Source: Arthrobacter sp. CAU 1506 (GTDB taxonomy: Bacteria > Actinomycetota > Actinomycetes > Actinomycetales > Micrococcaceae). Taken from it: a stretch of DNA of 64,000 bases. How positions within the stretch are numbered: position 1 is the stretch's first letter; the number at the start of each line of letters is the position of its first letter. The position numbers were made by a program, and so were the translations under genes. The stretch covers positions 37,109 through 101,108 of the forward strand of contig NZ_SUKC01000016.1 in NCBI RefSeq assembly GCF_005047635.1, in the 5' to 3' direction. Of this stretch, positions 8,269 to 16,924 are shown piece after piece. Below the pieces are notes generated by a model. It saw only the letters and a program-made list of their open reading frames with translations, did no database searches and was not told where the DNA came from.

Positions 8269-9705
8269 GTGGCCGAGAAGAAAATCGAGCACCCGACCGT
8301 CGAGGAGCGCGCCTCCCGCGGCAAGGAAAGCCGCCAGAAGACGCCCGTCTCCAGCCACACCGGCTGGATTCCTGCCTCCGACCGGCCCGACCCGATAGCA
8401 CTCCTCGAGAAACAGAACCAGACCAGGGAACAGGATCTGGTGCCGGTGCGGCACGGTCGGATGCTGGTCTCACCATTCGCGTTCTACCGCGGCGCGGCCA
8501 AGATCATGGCCGCCGACCTGAAGGACACGCCGCGGGCCGGCCTCCCGTCCCAGCTGTGCGGGGACGCCCACCTGTCCAACTTCGGTGTGTTTGCTTCGCC
8601 CGAGCGGAACCTGCTGTTCGACTTGAACGACTTTGACGAGACGCTTCCAGGGCCGTTCGAGTACGACGTCAAACGCATGTCCGCGAGCTTCACCATCGCG
8701 GCCCGGAACAACGCGTTTACGAAGGACGAAACACGGGACGTGACGCTCACCGCGGTTCGCGCCTACCGTGAGGCGATGGCGCAGTTCGCGCAGATGCGGA
8801 CGCTGGACATCTGGTACGCCCGCCTGTCCGAGGAGCAGTTGGTGGAAGCCATCGACCTGGCCGTGGCATCTCAGAAGGGCAAAGCCCTCAAGAAGGCAGC
8901 CAAGCGGATGGGACAGACGGCGCGGCAGGGCCTCGAAAAGGCCCACGCCCGAGACAACCTGCAGGCACTCTCCAAGCTCGCCGAGCGGGTGGACGGCAGC
9001 TACCGGATTGTCGGCCAGCCGCCCATCGTCATTCCGGCCCGGGAGCTGGCGGATGTGTATGGCATGTCCGGCGATGAAGTTGCGCACCTGATTCGTGAAC
9101 AGTTCCGGTCCTACCGGGCCACACTGCAGGACGACCGGCGTTACCTCCTTGAACAATTCGAAGTCATCGACGTCGCCCGCAAGGTCGTGGGCGTTGGCAG
9201 CGTCGGTACGCGCGCGTACATCGCCTTGCTCAAGGGGCGCGATCAACAGGATCCGCTGTTTCTCCAGGTCAAGGAGGCCACGCGGTCGGTGCTCGAGGAC
9301 CACTTGCCGAAGAGCAAGTTCCGGCAGCCCGGCGAGCGGGTGGTGCAGGGGCAGCGGATGATGCAGGCCGCGAGCGACATTTTCCTGGGCTGGACCAAGG
9401 GCGTGCAGGACAACCGTTTCCTGTATTGGCGCCAGCTACGGGATATGAAGGGCTCGGCCGTGGTGGAAGTGATGAAGCCGCGCGGCTTGACCTTCTATGC
9501 CAGTGCCTGCGGCTGGACCCTGGCCCGTGCGCACGCCCGATCAGGTGACCCGATCGCGATCGCCGCGTATCTGGGCAAGAGCACCAAATTCGACGTCTCC
9601 ATCGCGGATTTCTCCGAGCGTTACGCGGACCAGAACGAGAAGGACTACCAGGCTTTCACCGACGCGGTGCGGACCGGCCGGCTAGAAGCAATCCACGGCG
9701 TCTAA
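8269..9705 (+). CDS. DUF2252 domain-containing protein
   Basis: A 478-residue protein of the DUF2252 family, which is thought to have a kinase-like (aminoglycoside-phosphotransferase-related) fold but no established reaction. Motifs include CGDAHLSNFGVFASPERNLLFDLNDFDE, whose HLSNFG...DLNDFDE pattern looks like a kinase catalytic loop and metal-binding Asp. RARSGDPIAIAAYLGKS lies near the C-terminus. The GTG at 8269 is chosen because AGGGGAGG lies 8-9 bases upstream. The gene is monocistronic and converges with the LURP-one-like gene. Soluble, no signal peptide. Phosphotransfer activity is only an inference from these motifs. Confidence 0.88.
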   Translation: MAEKKIEHPTVEERASRGKESRQKTPVSSHTGWIPASDRPDPIALLEKQNQTREQDLVPVRHGRMLVSPFAFYRGAAKIMAADLKDTPRAGLPSQLCGDAHLSNFGVFASPERNLLFDLNDFDETLPGPFEYDVKRMSASFTIAARNNAFTKDETRDVTLTAVRAYREAMAQFAQMRTLDIWYARLSEEQLVEAIDLAVASQKGKALKKAAKRMGQTARQGLEKAHARDNLQALSKLAERVDGSYRIVGQPPIVIPARELADVYGMSGDEVAHLIREQFRSYRATLQDDRRYLLEQFEVIDVARKVVGVGSVGTRAYIALLKGRDQQDPLFLQVKEATRSVLEDHLPKSKFRQPGERVVQGQRMMQAASDIFLGWTKGVQDNRFLYWRQLRDMKGSAVVEVMKPRGLTFYASACGWTLARAHARSGDPIAIAAYLGKSTKFDVSIADFSERYADQNEKDYQAFTDAVRTGRLEAIHGV

Positions 9706-9812
9706 GTCCAAAGCGTCAGCCGGGGACCGCTTGCCGGCCGGCGCCCGCTGGCGGCATCGCGGCCAGCGTAGATCAGGTTCGGTCCATGGCCGGGCGCCAT
9801 TCTCTGGCCAGG

Positions 9813-10319
9813 CTACGTCAACGAGTCGATTGCGACGGTGAGGGCAAGGATGAGCGGGACGTCTTCGCCCGCCGAGATTTCGACGCCGTAGGACTCACGC
9901 ACGCGGAACCACTTCTTCGAGATCGTGGCGACGGTGCGGCCGTCGCGCTCGATCTGGTACTCGTGGTCGACGATGTTACCGTGCGCCTTCAGATCCTCGC
10001 CGTCCTTCACATCGATGGCGAAACGATCCCGGATCCCGATCAGCGCCTTGTGGACCGTCGCGGCGGTGTCGCCGCCGCGCTTGACGTCGACCTTGTCCCG
10101 GATCGAGAGCTTGCGCTCCTGAATGCTCGCCAGTTCGTTTCCGGAGGTGTCCTCCAAAACGAACGTGTCCCGGATTCGGACCGCCTTGCCGTTGACCTTG
10201 AAGACTCGTTGGCCCTGGTCGTTCTCGATCCAGAAGTCATCCCCGATCGAGAGCAGTTTCTCGCGCATCTGAAACCGCGCGCCTGCGGGTTCTTCAGGCC
10301 GGTGCCGTAATAGTCCCAT
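9813..10319 (-). CDS. LURP-one-related / tubby-like C-terminal fold protein
   Basis: 168 residues of the LOR (LURP-one-related) family, known from plants and also seen in bacteria, with a beta-barrel around a central helix related to phospholipid scramblases and Tubby. Several strand-turn units are visible (MREKLLSIGDDFWIENDQG, VRIRDTFVLEDTSGNELASI, KLSIRDKVDVKRGG), along with the family segment DHEYQIERDGRTVATISKKWF. The start at 10319 leaves a 17-residue lead before MREKLL. The frame stays open further upstream, but that part lacks family similarity. It overlaps nothing but lies 7 nt after a 22-codon ORF whose final codons carry its likely ribosome site. Function in bacteria is unknown. Confidence 0.82.
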   Translation of the reverse strand: MGLLRHRPEEPAGARFQMREKLLSIGDDFWIENDQGQRVFKVNGKAVRIRDTFVLEDTSGNELASIQERKLSIRDKVDVKRGGDTAATVHKALIGIRDRFAIDVKDGEDLKAHGNIVDHEYQIERDGRTVATISKKWFRVRESYGVEISAGEDVPLILALTVAIDSLT

Positions 10320-10326
10320 GTCCGGT

Positions 10327-10395
10327 TCATCCTTCGGATTCGAGCCCTGTGATGTCGGCGAGGGTTTCACCGGCCACGTTTTCATAGTCGGCCAT
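10327..10395 (-). CDS. Candidate 22-residue leader peptide/microprotein upstream of the LURP-one-like gene
   Basis: ATG at 10395 is preceded by GGAGAG at a 6-nt spacing and encodes 22 residues (MADYENVAGETLADITGLES plus EG) before TGA. The next start, at 10319, lies 7 nt downstream, and the final codons (GAAGGA) supply purines for that start. This is the arrangement of a translationally coupled short ORF. The peptide is acidic and has no membrane segment. It could be chance, although the good Shine-Dalgarno and GC-rich third positions favour translation. Confidence 0.4.
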   Translation of the reverse strand: MADYENVAGETLADITGLESEG

Positions 10396-10729
10396 GATGA
10401 TCTCTCCATCTGGTTGCGGGGGAAGCCGAGGAACGCGATGCGGCCGGATCGCCACGGCTCTAGTCGCAACCTAATCCGCCAAAGCGGAGGAAGGCATCAC
10501 CCGAAGGGGATGAGGATGGTCAATGCCAGATAACCAGCCCGGCGACGACCGTGACGACCGACGGGAACCAGGCGACGGCCGTGCCCAGAGCCCAAGGACG
10601 TGTCTGTGCCGCCACTTTTAATCTATCGCGCACAAGGGGGCTTGCGGCAAGGCCCCCGTCATGCCCCAAACTGGCTCGGACGTGCATGGAAGAGGCGTAC
10701 GGACAAGGCTTGGAAAGGCGGTGGCTGCG
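10396..10729. other. 334-bp gap between the LURP-one-like region and the FAD monooxygenase
   Basis: Holds the presumed promoter of the leftward pair. A GC-poor patch (TTTTAATCTATCG at 10616-10628) is read leftward as TAGATT. A possible 31-codon membrane ORF is at 10520-10615. No RNA gene or mobile element was seen. Confidence 0.5.
10520..10615 (-). CDS. Possible 31-residue single-span membrane peptide
   Basis: GTG at 10615 opens a frame (VAAQTRPWALGTAVAWF, then a run of V, T, A, G, L and I, ending WH) forming one hydrophobic span. Third positions are mostly G or C. A TAGATT hexamer (minus strand) ends 4 nt before the GTG, too close for an ordinary leaderless start, and no Shine-Dalgarno is evident. 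It may be a remnant of a larger gene or a chance frame. Confidence 0.25.
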   Translation of the reverse strand: MAAQTRPWALGTAVAWFPSVVTVVAGLVIWH

Positions 10730-12187
10730 ATGGCCGACGTGATCATTGCCGGAGGCGGCCCGACCGGGATGATGCTGGCCGCTGAACTCACCCTGGCCGG
10801 GGTGGAGGCGGCGATTGTGGAGCGCCGTCGGACGCCGGAGCTGGTGGGCTCGCGTGCGGGCGGATTCCACTCACGGACCATCGAAATCCTCGATCAGCGC
10901 GGGATTGCCGACCGGTTCCTCGCCGAGGGGCAGCGCGTCCAGGCAGCATTCTTCGGGAACACCAAGCTGGACGTGAGCGACTTTCCGACCCGGCACCCCT
11001 ACACGCTTGGCCTGTGGCAGAACCATATTGAGCGGATCCTCGCCGGCTGGATTGAGGAGCTGGGCGTGCCGGTCCATCGGGGTCTCGAGGTGGCCGGCTT
11101 CGCCCAGGACCACAGCGGGGTCGAAGTGCAGCTTGCCGACGGCGGGCGGATGCATGCGCAGTACCTGGTCGGCGCCGACGGCGGGCGCAGCGCTGTCCGG
11201 AAGGCCGCCGACATCGATTTCCCCGGCTGGGACGCGACGCGGAGCAACCTGATCGCCGAAGTGGAGGTAACCGAGGAGACACCGGCGGGCGTGCGCATCG
11301 ACGAGGTGGGAATTCACGGGCTGCACCTGATGGAGGACGGCCGAACAATGCGGGTGATCGTGACCGAGAGGCAACTTGGCCCGGCAACCGAACCCACCCT
11401 CGCCGAACTCGGCAAAGCGCTGACCGAGATCTATGACACCGACTTTGGAATCCACAGTCCGAAATGGATTTCGCGGTTCACTGATGCCACGCGACAGGCC
11501 GCGACCTACCGCAGCGGCCGGGTGCTGCTGGCCGGCGACGCCGCGCACATCCATGCACCGTCCGGCGGGCAGGGAATCGGCCTCGGCATCCAGGACGCCG
11601 TCAACCTTGGCTGGAAGCTCGCCCAGGTGGTCAAGGGCCTTACCCCGGACAGTCTGCTGGACACGTACCACGCCGAGCGGCACCCCGCCGGCGCCCGGGC
11701 GCTGAAGCACACGATGGCGCAGTCGCTCATGCAGCGGGCCGATCCTCGGATCGGCGCGTTGGCCGACACGGTGGCCGACCTGTTGACCATTGAGCAGGCC
11801 AGGAAACAGGTGGCCGGGCTCATTTCCGGCCTGGACGTCCGCTACGACCTCGGCGACGGGCATCCGCTGCTCGGGCGCCGGATGCCCGACCTCGACCTCG
11901 TCACGGTCAACGGCCCGCTGCGCGTGTTCACGCTCCTGCACGATGCCCGAGCTGTGCTGCTCAACCTCGCGGCGCCGGGCAGCATCGATGTGGGACCGTG
12001 GGCGGGGCGGGTGCAGTTAGTAGACGCCGCGTACGACGGCGGGTGGGAGCTTCCGGTGATCGGTCCAGTCAGCGCGCCCGAGGCCGTCCTCATCCGGACC
12101 GACGGGCATGTGGCCTGGACGGGAGGCGGGACACAGTCTGGCCTGCGGGAGGCGCTAACCACCTGGTTCGGGCCCGCGCGGCCCTAA
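10730..12187 (+). CDS. Class A FAD-dependent monooxygenase, Rox/PgaE-like
   Basis: A flavin monooxygenase of 485 residues that would hydroxylate an aromatic substrate with NAD(P)H and O2. It shows the dinucleotide motif AGGGPTG (7-13), the DG motif GADGGRS (148-154) and the GD motif LAGDAAHIHAPSGGQGIGLG (267-286). A C-terminal thioredoxin-like domain without active Cys ends in RTDGHVAWTG. Stretches such as TDFGIHSPKWISRF, YHAERHP and RYDLGDGHPLLGRRMPDL closely resemble Streptomyces rifampicin monooxygenase (Rox) as I recall it. The ATG at 10730 starts exactly at the family N-terminus, with GGAAAGG about 11 nt upstream. Other aromatic-polyketide or phenol hydroxylases share the fold, so the substrate is uncertain. 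Confidence 0.88.
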   Translation: MADVIIAGGGPTGMMLAAELTLAGVEAAIVERRRTPELVGSRAGGFHSRTIEILDQRGIADRFLAEGQRVQAAFFGNTKLDVSDFPTRHPYTLGLWQNHIERILAGWIEELGVPVHRGLEVAGFAQDHSGVEVQLADGGRMHAQYLVGADGGRSAVRKAADIDFPGWDATRSNLIAEVEVTEETPAGVRIDEVGIHGLHLMEDGRTMRVIVTERQLGPATEPTLAELGKALTEIYDTDFGIHSPKWISRFTDATRQAATYRSGRVLLAGDAAHIHAPSGGQGIGLGIQDAVNLGWKLAQVVKGLTPDSLLDTYHAERHPAGARALKHTMAQSLMQRADPRIGALADTVADLLTIEQARKQVAGLISGLDVRYDLGDGHPLLGRRMPDLDLVTVNGPLRVFTLLHDARAVLLNLAAPGSIDVGPWAGRVQLVDAAYDGGWELPVIGPVSAPEAVLIRTDGHVAWTGGGTQSGLREALTTWFGPARP

Positions 12188-12237
12188 GGCCGGCCCACTT
12201 CATGCCGGCTGGGCGGGCCGGGCCCCGGAGACGCAAA

Positions 12238-12263
12238 AACTCCCCCGGTTTCCCGGGGGAGTT
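12238..12263 (-). terminator. Terminator downstream of tRNA-Ser(GCU)
   Basis: An 11-bp stem (12238-12248 with 12253-12263) and a 4-nt loop. On the minus strand it is followed by TTTTT, 4 bases beyond the tRNA 3' end. Confidence 0.88.
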
Positions 12264-12267
12264 GACG

Positions 12268-12356
12268 CGGAGACGGGGGGATTTGAACCCCCGGTCGAGT
12301 TTAACCCCGACCCTTCATTAGCAGTGAAGTCCATTCGGCCGCTCTGGCACGTCTCC
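12268..12356 (-). tRNA. serT: tRNA-Ser (anticodon GCU)
   Basis: 89 nt on the minus strand. The 7-bp acceptor pairs GGAGACG with CGTCTCC and has a G discriminator. The anticodon arm CTTCA-CTGCTAA-TGAAG gives GCT (codons AGC/AGU). The long class II variable arm (GGTCGGGGTTAAACTCGACC) and T arm with GGTTCAAATCC confirm serine. CCA is not encoded. The gene symbol is nominal. Confidence 0.96.
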
Positions 12357-12422
12357 AAACGCTATTGCTAGCCACACAAGACTACCCAGAACCGAGGGTC
12401 AAGAGCAAAACCGCCGAACGGC

Positions 12423-14501
12423 CTAGTCCGTCAGCGCCCGCCACAAGAAGGTGTGTGAGAGGGCTTGCAGCCGGGCAGTCTGCTTGTTGTCGCTGGCGCC
12501 GGCATGGCCGCCCTCCAACGCCTCGTGGAACCAGACGTTCTCCACGCCCAACTCCAGCATCCGCGCCGCCATTTTCCGCGCCTGCACCGGGCCGACCCTA
12601 TCGTCCGAGGTGGCGGTCCAGATCAGCGCATCCGGATACTCGGTGCCCGGCTGGAGCAGGTGGTAGGGCGAGAAGGTGCGGATGAACTCCCACTGCGCCG
12701 GGTCCTCCGGATCCCCGTACTCGGCAATCCAGGAGTAGCCGGCGGAGAGCTTGGTGTAGCGGGCCATGTCCAGCAGCGGCACCCCGCAGGACACCGCGCC
12801 GAACAGGTGCGGGTAGCTGGTCATCATATTGCCCACCAGCAGGCCGCCGTTCGATCCGCCCGCGCAGCCCAGCCGCTCCCGCCGGGTGACGCCCCGGTCC
12901 GTCAGGTCCTGGGCCACCGCCGCGAAGTCCTCGTAAGCGCGGTGCCGGTTGGCCTGCAGCGCCGCCCGGTGCCATCCCGGACCGTACTCGCCGCCGCCGC
13001 GGATGTTGGCCACCACATACACTCCGCCGCGGCCGTCCGCGGTGCGCTGTTCCAGCCACGCCCGGCCGACGGTTCCGCTGTAGCCAGGGGTCCTGGCGAT
13101 TTCGAATCCGCCGTAACCCGAGAGCAGCACGGGATTGCCGCCGTCGTACCTGAGGTCTTTTGGCGCCACCTGGAAATAGGGCACCTGGGTGCCGTCCTTG
13201 GAGGTGGCGAAGTGCTGCTGGACCTCGTAGGCGTCAGCCTCAAAGTACGACGGCGAAGCCTTGACTTCCGCCGCCGGCCCGCCGATGGTGCCGCGCGAGA
13301 GCGTGGAGGGAGTGAGGTAGCCGGTGGCCACCAGCCAGTAGTCGTCGGACTCTTCGTCATCCACAGCCGAGGCATCCACGGCATGCAGCGGCGGGCAATC
13401 CTGCAGCTCCGAGGCCGACCACCCGTCCGACGGATCCAGCACCCGGACCTGGGAAGAGACATCGTGCAGCAGATTCAGCAGCAGGTAGTTCTTCGTCCAA
13501 CTCCAGGACTGCAGCGAGGTTGCCGCATCCGGCGCGAACAACACCTCCACCTGGCGGTCGCCGGCCAGGAACGCTTCCAGATCCGCCGCCAGCAGCGAGC
13601 CCGCGGGTTGGACGGAACCGCCGATTTCCCAGTCGCCCTGCGGCCTCATCAGCAGCCACTGGCGGTGCAGGTCCACGTTCACATCGGTGGGCACATCGAT
13701 GGGCAACCATTCCGCGTCCCGACGCAGGTAGGTGCGGTAGTTGAAGAAGTCGATCACATCCACCGCGACGTCGCGTTCAAAGCCGGGCGTGGAATCGTGC
13801 CCGACCTGGGCCAGCATGTGGTCCTCGGGGACGTCGAAGTATTCCTGGGCCTCCGCCGGATCCTGGCCGCGGAGCAGGATGCGGCTGGTCCGCGGGTAGG
13901 AGGACGTGGTCAGCGAGCCCGGGCCGAAGTCGGTGCCCAGCAGAATCCGGTCCTGGTCCAGCCAGGAAACGTAGCTCTTGGCCACGGGGATATCGAAGCC
14001 ATCGGCCACGAAGGCCCGGTCCTCGACGTCAAACTCCCGCAGCCGCACGGCATCGCCGCCATCGGGTGACAACCGCAGCATCGCCCGCCGGTAGCTGACG
14101 CCGTCGGCCGGACGCAGGAAGGCGGAACCGGCGTACACCCACTCGATGCCCTCGGCCGCGGCCAGCGCATCCACATCCAGCAGGACCTCCCACTCGGGGG
14201 AATCCGTCAGGTAGCTTTCCCACGTAGTCCGCCGGAGCAGGCCACGGGGGTTCGCCTTGTCGCGCCAGAAGTTGTAGTAGAAGTGGCCGCGCTTGGTGAC
14301 GGCGGGAATCCGGTCTTCCGCGTCGAGGACCTCCAGGATGCCGGCCTCCATCTCGCTGAACTGCCCGTCCACCAGCTTGTCCTCGGTGCGCCGGTTCTGG
14401 CCCTTCACCCAATCCAGCGGCTTGTCGCCGTAGATGTCCTCCAGCCAGATGAGGTCGTCCTGGGGCAAATGAGTGCTGTGCTGCGCGGAGTCCTGAGCCA
14501 T
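12423..14501 (-). CDS. Prolyl oligopeptidase family serine peptidase (S9)
   Basis: Cytosolic peptidase of 692 residues, the usual size for S9A enzymes. An N-terminal substrate-gating beta-propeller occupies about 75-410. The alpha/beta-hydrolase domain follows, with the nucleophile in CAGGSNGG (Ser550), an acid in ATSDDRV (about 633-634) and His666 in EGGHAGASD. It would cleave short peptides, usually after Pro or acylated residues. No signal peptide is present. The ATG at 14501 lies six bases after TAGGAT (reverse complement of 14508-14513), so the message is probably leaderless. Transcription runs toward tRNA-Ser. Family is certain; exact specificity is not. Confidence 0.94.
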   Translation of the reverse strand: MAQDSAQHSTHLPQDDLIWLEDIYGDKPLDWVKGQNRRTEDKLVDGQFSEMEAGILEVLDAEDRIPAVTKRGHFYYNFWRDKANPRGLLRRTTWESYLTDSPEWEVLLDVDALAAAEGIEWVYAGSAFLRPADGVSYRRAMLRLSPDGGDAVRLREFDVEDRAFVADGFDIPVAKSYVSWLDQDRILLGTDFGPGSLTTSSYPRTSRILLRGQDPAEAQEYFDVPEDHMLAQVGHDSTPGFERDVAVDVIDFFNYRTYLRRDAEWLPIDVPTDVNVDLHRQWLLMRPQGDWEIGGSVQPAGSLLAADLEAFLAGDRQVEVLFAPDAATSLQSWSWTKNYLLLNLLHDVSSQVRVLDPSDGWSASELQDCPPLHAVDASAVDDEESDDYWLVATGYLTPSTLSRGTIGGPAAEVKASPSYFEADAYEVQQHFATSKDGTQVPYFQVAPKDLRYDGGNPVLLSGYGGFEIARTPGYSGTVGRAWLEQRTADGRGGVYVVANIRGGGEYGPGWHRAALQANRHRAYEDFAAVAQDLTDRGVTRRERLGCAGGSNGGLLVGNMMTSYPHLFGAVSCGVPLLDMARYTKLSAGYSWIAEYGDPEDPAQWEFIRTFSPYHLLQPGTEYPDALIWTATSDDRVGPVQARKMAARMLELGVENVWFHEALEGGHAGASDNKQTARLQALSHTFLWRALTD

Positions 14502-14920
14502 GCACCCATCCTAGGCATGCTGCCGCGGACGCCAGCGTGCACCTCGCGGTGACAGCCGGCGCAACGTTGTCCTCCCGCCGGCCGGAGGGCTCGCAGATGG
14601 CTGGAGCGGGGCATGGACCGGCGGCGCGCGCGTCCGCTGGCGGACAGGATGCGCCACATTGTCCTCCCGTCAGTAAGCAAAGCTGGCGCTGCTTCCGTCC
14701 GCTGGCCCGAGATCACTGGGGCCTCCCGGATCAATCATGAGGACCGCTGGCCCTTCCGTGACGAATGTGGCGCCCGCTGTACAGGTAGGAGGTTGACGCG
14801 CACGGCGCGGGAAGGGGGAGCGCCGCGCCGTCCTGCTTGCGGGCCGTCGCGCTCGCGTCGCGCTCGCCGGGCCCGCTCCTCGGACCGTTGGCCCGGGCGG
14901 CAGCCCGTAGGCTAGAAAGC
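14502..14920. other. 419-bp non-coding divergent gap with short repeats
   Basis: Largest gene-free stretch inside the window. It holds the leaderless promoters of the divergent peptidase and FAD/NAD(P) genes at its two ends. A short hairpin lies at 14632-14645 (GTCCGC/GCGGAC), plus direct and inverted copies of a 10-bp word (see repeat entry). No open frame in it has convincing start signals or family similarity. Confidence 0.6.
14559..14773. repeat. Direct and inverted 10-bp repeats
   Basis: GCGCAACGTT at 14559-14568 and GCGCCACATT at 14651-14660 are both followed by GTCCTCCCG. The exact inverse of the second, AATGTGGCGC, lies at 14764-14773. The layout could be a decayed small inverted-repeat element or a protein-binding region. 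Confidence 0.4.
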
Positions 14921-16924
14921 ATGGACAATCCGGGCATCTATCGTGTAGCCATCGTGGGCGCAGGCCCGCGGGGCACCTCCGTGTTGGAACGAATATTGTC
15001 CAACCAGCAGGCACGCGGCGGGGCCCGGCTGCGGATCCATCTGGTGGACCCGTTCCCGCCGGGGCCGGGGCATGTCTGGCAGCCGAACCAATCGCGGTTG
15101 TTCCTGATGAACACGCCCTGCCTCTTCCCCACGGTGGTGCCGGCGCCGGGGACCGACCAGGTGGGACCCGATCCGGTGGCGGGGATGACGTTCGAGGCCT
15201 GGCGCTCCGCCGTAGCGGACGGCAACATTCCCGATGTGCCGCCAGCCGACGCGGAGGAGGCAGCAGCGCTGGGGCCCGCCGATTTTCCCAGCCGTGCGCT
15301 GTACGGCCGCTACCTAGCCTGGACCTTTGCGCACCTGGCCGCCCGGACCGGAGCGGATGCCTCGCTGACCGTTCATGCGGCCGAAGCCACCGGCCTGGCA
15401 CGGCACGACGGCGGGTGGCAGCTGGAGTTGGACGACGGCACCACCCTGCCTGCTGACGCAGTGGTGCTGGCGCTGGGCCATGTGCCTGCGGCGCTGAACC
15501 CGGAGCAGCAGCAGCTCCAGGATGCGGCCGCCCGGCATGGGCTGAACTATCTGCCGCCGAATGTGCCGGCCGATGTGGACTGGGGCAGGCTTCCGCCCGG
15601 GCGCACGGTGCTGGTCCGCGGAATGGGCCTGAACTTTTTCGACCTGATGGTCCAGGTGACCGAAGGCCGCGGCGGACGGTTCCTGCCCGCGACAGACAGC
15701 CAGCCGCTGACCTACCTTCCGTCGGGGAAGGAACCGCGGCTGGTGGCCGGATCCCGGCGCGGCACCCCCTACCGGGCCAAGGCCAGCATCAACAGCTACA
15801 TTCCGGCCGGCGTGGAGCTGCAGCACTTCACCACACACACGGCCCGCCTGTTCGCCGAAGCCGGCGTGCAGCCGGGTTTCGACCACGATCTGTGGCCCAT
15901 GCTGCACCGCGACGTTTATTGGACCTATTACTCCACCCTGGCGCGGGAACAACCGGAATGCCTCAAGGTGCCACCGCAGGAGCTGCTGGCCGGGCTGGAC
16001 CACCTGCTGGCGGAGAAATGGGAGCCAGGAAACCGGACGTTGCTGACACGCGTCCGGACCTACCTGGCCGAGCGGGTCAGCGAAGACAAGCTGCTGGACG
16101 TGGAAGCCCTGGCCAAACCCTTCGGCGGGCGGAAGTTTGGGTCCGCGGCGGAGTATCAGCAGGCGGTGCTGGGCTATCTGGACGCGGACGCGGAGGGTTC
16201 GGCGCGGGGTACCGATGATCCGCTCAAGATGGCGGTTGGGGCCCTGAACGCCGGCCGCTCGTTGCTCAAGAAGATCGTGGCCGACGGCGGCATCACCGAG
16301 GAATCATGGCTGGCCGAACTGCGCGGCTGGTTCGAACCGCTGGTCGAGGGACTGGCCAGCGGACCACCGGTGCAGCGCATCGAGCAGTTAGCGGCCCTGG
16401 CGCGGGCCGGCGTCGTGCAGTTTGCGGGTCCCGAGCCGGTGTACCAGGTGGACCCGGCGACCGGCCGCTTCCGGGTCACTTCGCCGTGGGTCGACGGCGC
16501 GGAATACAGCGCCGCCTACCTGGTGGAGGCGATGATGCCGGTCAACCGGGTGGCCCATAGCCGGTCGCCGCTGCTGCGCCGGATGTTCGAGGACGGCCTG
16601 GCCCGGCCCAAGCTGATGATTGGGCCGAACGGAGCGCCGGTGACCGGTTCAGGCCTGGATGTCACGCAGCCGCCGTACCGTCCGCTGGACCGGAACGGGC
16701 AGCCGGTGCAGGACCTGTACGTCATCGGGTTGCAACTGTCCGCGGTGCAGTGGGGCACCTCGATAGCCGCCGAAGCCGGGGCTTCCGGCGAGACCGGCGG
16801 CCGGACGTTGCAGGATGCCGACCGGATAGCCCGTGCCATCTTGGACGCCGCGGACCAAAGAAGCCTGGCCGGCGCCGCGCAGGCGGGCACCGCCGTCGTT
16901 GGCAGCAGGAGCCAAGCCGGCTGA
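14921..16924 (+). CDS. FAD/NAD(P)-binding protein (NAD_binding_9 type)
   Basis: A 667-residue flavoprotein-like enzyme of unknown substrate. The N-terminus has an FAD dinucleotide motif (RVAIVGAGPRGTSVLERIL). A second nucleotide-binding segment is VVLALGHVPAALNPEQ, and GMGLNFFDLMVQVTEGRGG follows. This is the pattern of the NAD_binding_9 family, related to SidA/IucD N-hydroxylases, and the length is normal. The ATG at 14921 is chosen because TAGGCT (14908-14913) ends seven bases before it, giving a leaderless start, and because the family motif begins immediately after. The gene stands alone and converges with the nucleotidase/nuclease gene. The last eight codons, stop included, lie in a 28-bp tandem repeat. 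Substrate unknown. Confidence 0.82.
   Translation: MDNPGIYRVAIVGAGPRGTSVLERILSNQQARGGARLRIHLVDPFPPGPGHVWQPNQSRLFLMNTPCLFPTVVPAPGTDQVGPDPVAGMTFEAWRSAVADGNIPDVPPADAEEAAALGPADFPSRALYGRYLAWTFAHLAARTGADASLTVHAAEATGLARHDGGWQLELDDGTTLPADAVVLALGHVPAALNPEQQQLQDAAARHGLNYLPPNVPADVDWGRLPPGRTVLVRGMGLNFFDLMVQVTEGRGGRFLPATDSQPLTYLPSGKEPRLVAGSRRGTPYRAKASINSYIPAGVELQHFTTHTARLFAEAGVQPGFDHDLWPMLHRDVYWTYYSTLAREQPECLKVPPQELLAGLDHLLAEKWEPGNRTLLTRVRTYLAERVSEDKLLDVEALAKPFGGRKFGSAAEYQQAVLGYLDADAEGSARGTDDPLKMAVGALNAGRSLLKKIVADGGITEESWLAELRGWFEPLVEGLASGPPVQRIEQLAALARAGVVQFAGPEPVYQVDPATGRFRVTSPWVDGAEYSAAYLVEAMMPVNRVAHSRSPLLRRMFEDGLARPKLMIGPNGAPVTGSGLDVTQPPYRPLDRNGQPVQDLYVIGLQLSAVQWGTSIAAEAGASGETGGRTLQDADRIARAILDAADQRSLAGAAQAGTAVVGSRSQAG

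Noticed and set aside
12268..12356. tRNA gene as an integration site for a mobile element
   Set aside because: No integrase or direct repeat of the tRNA 3' end was seen nearby; the same holds for the other two tRNAs.
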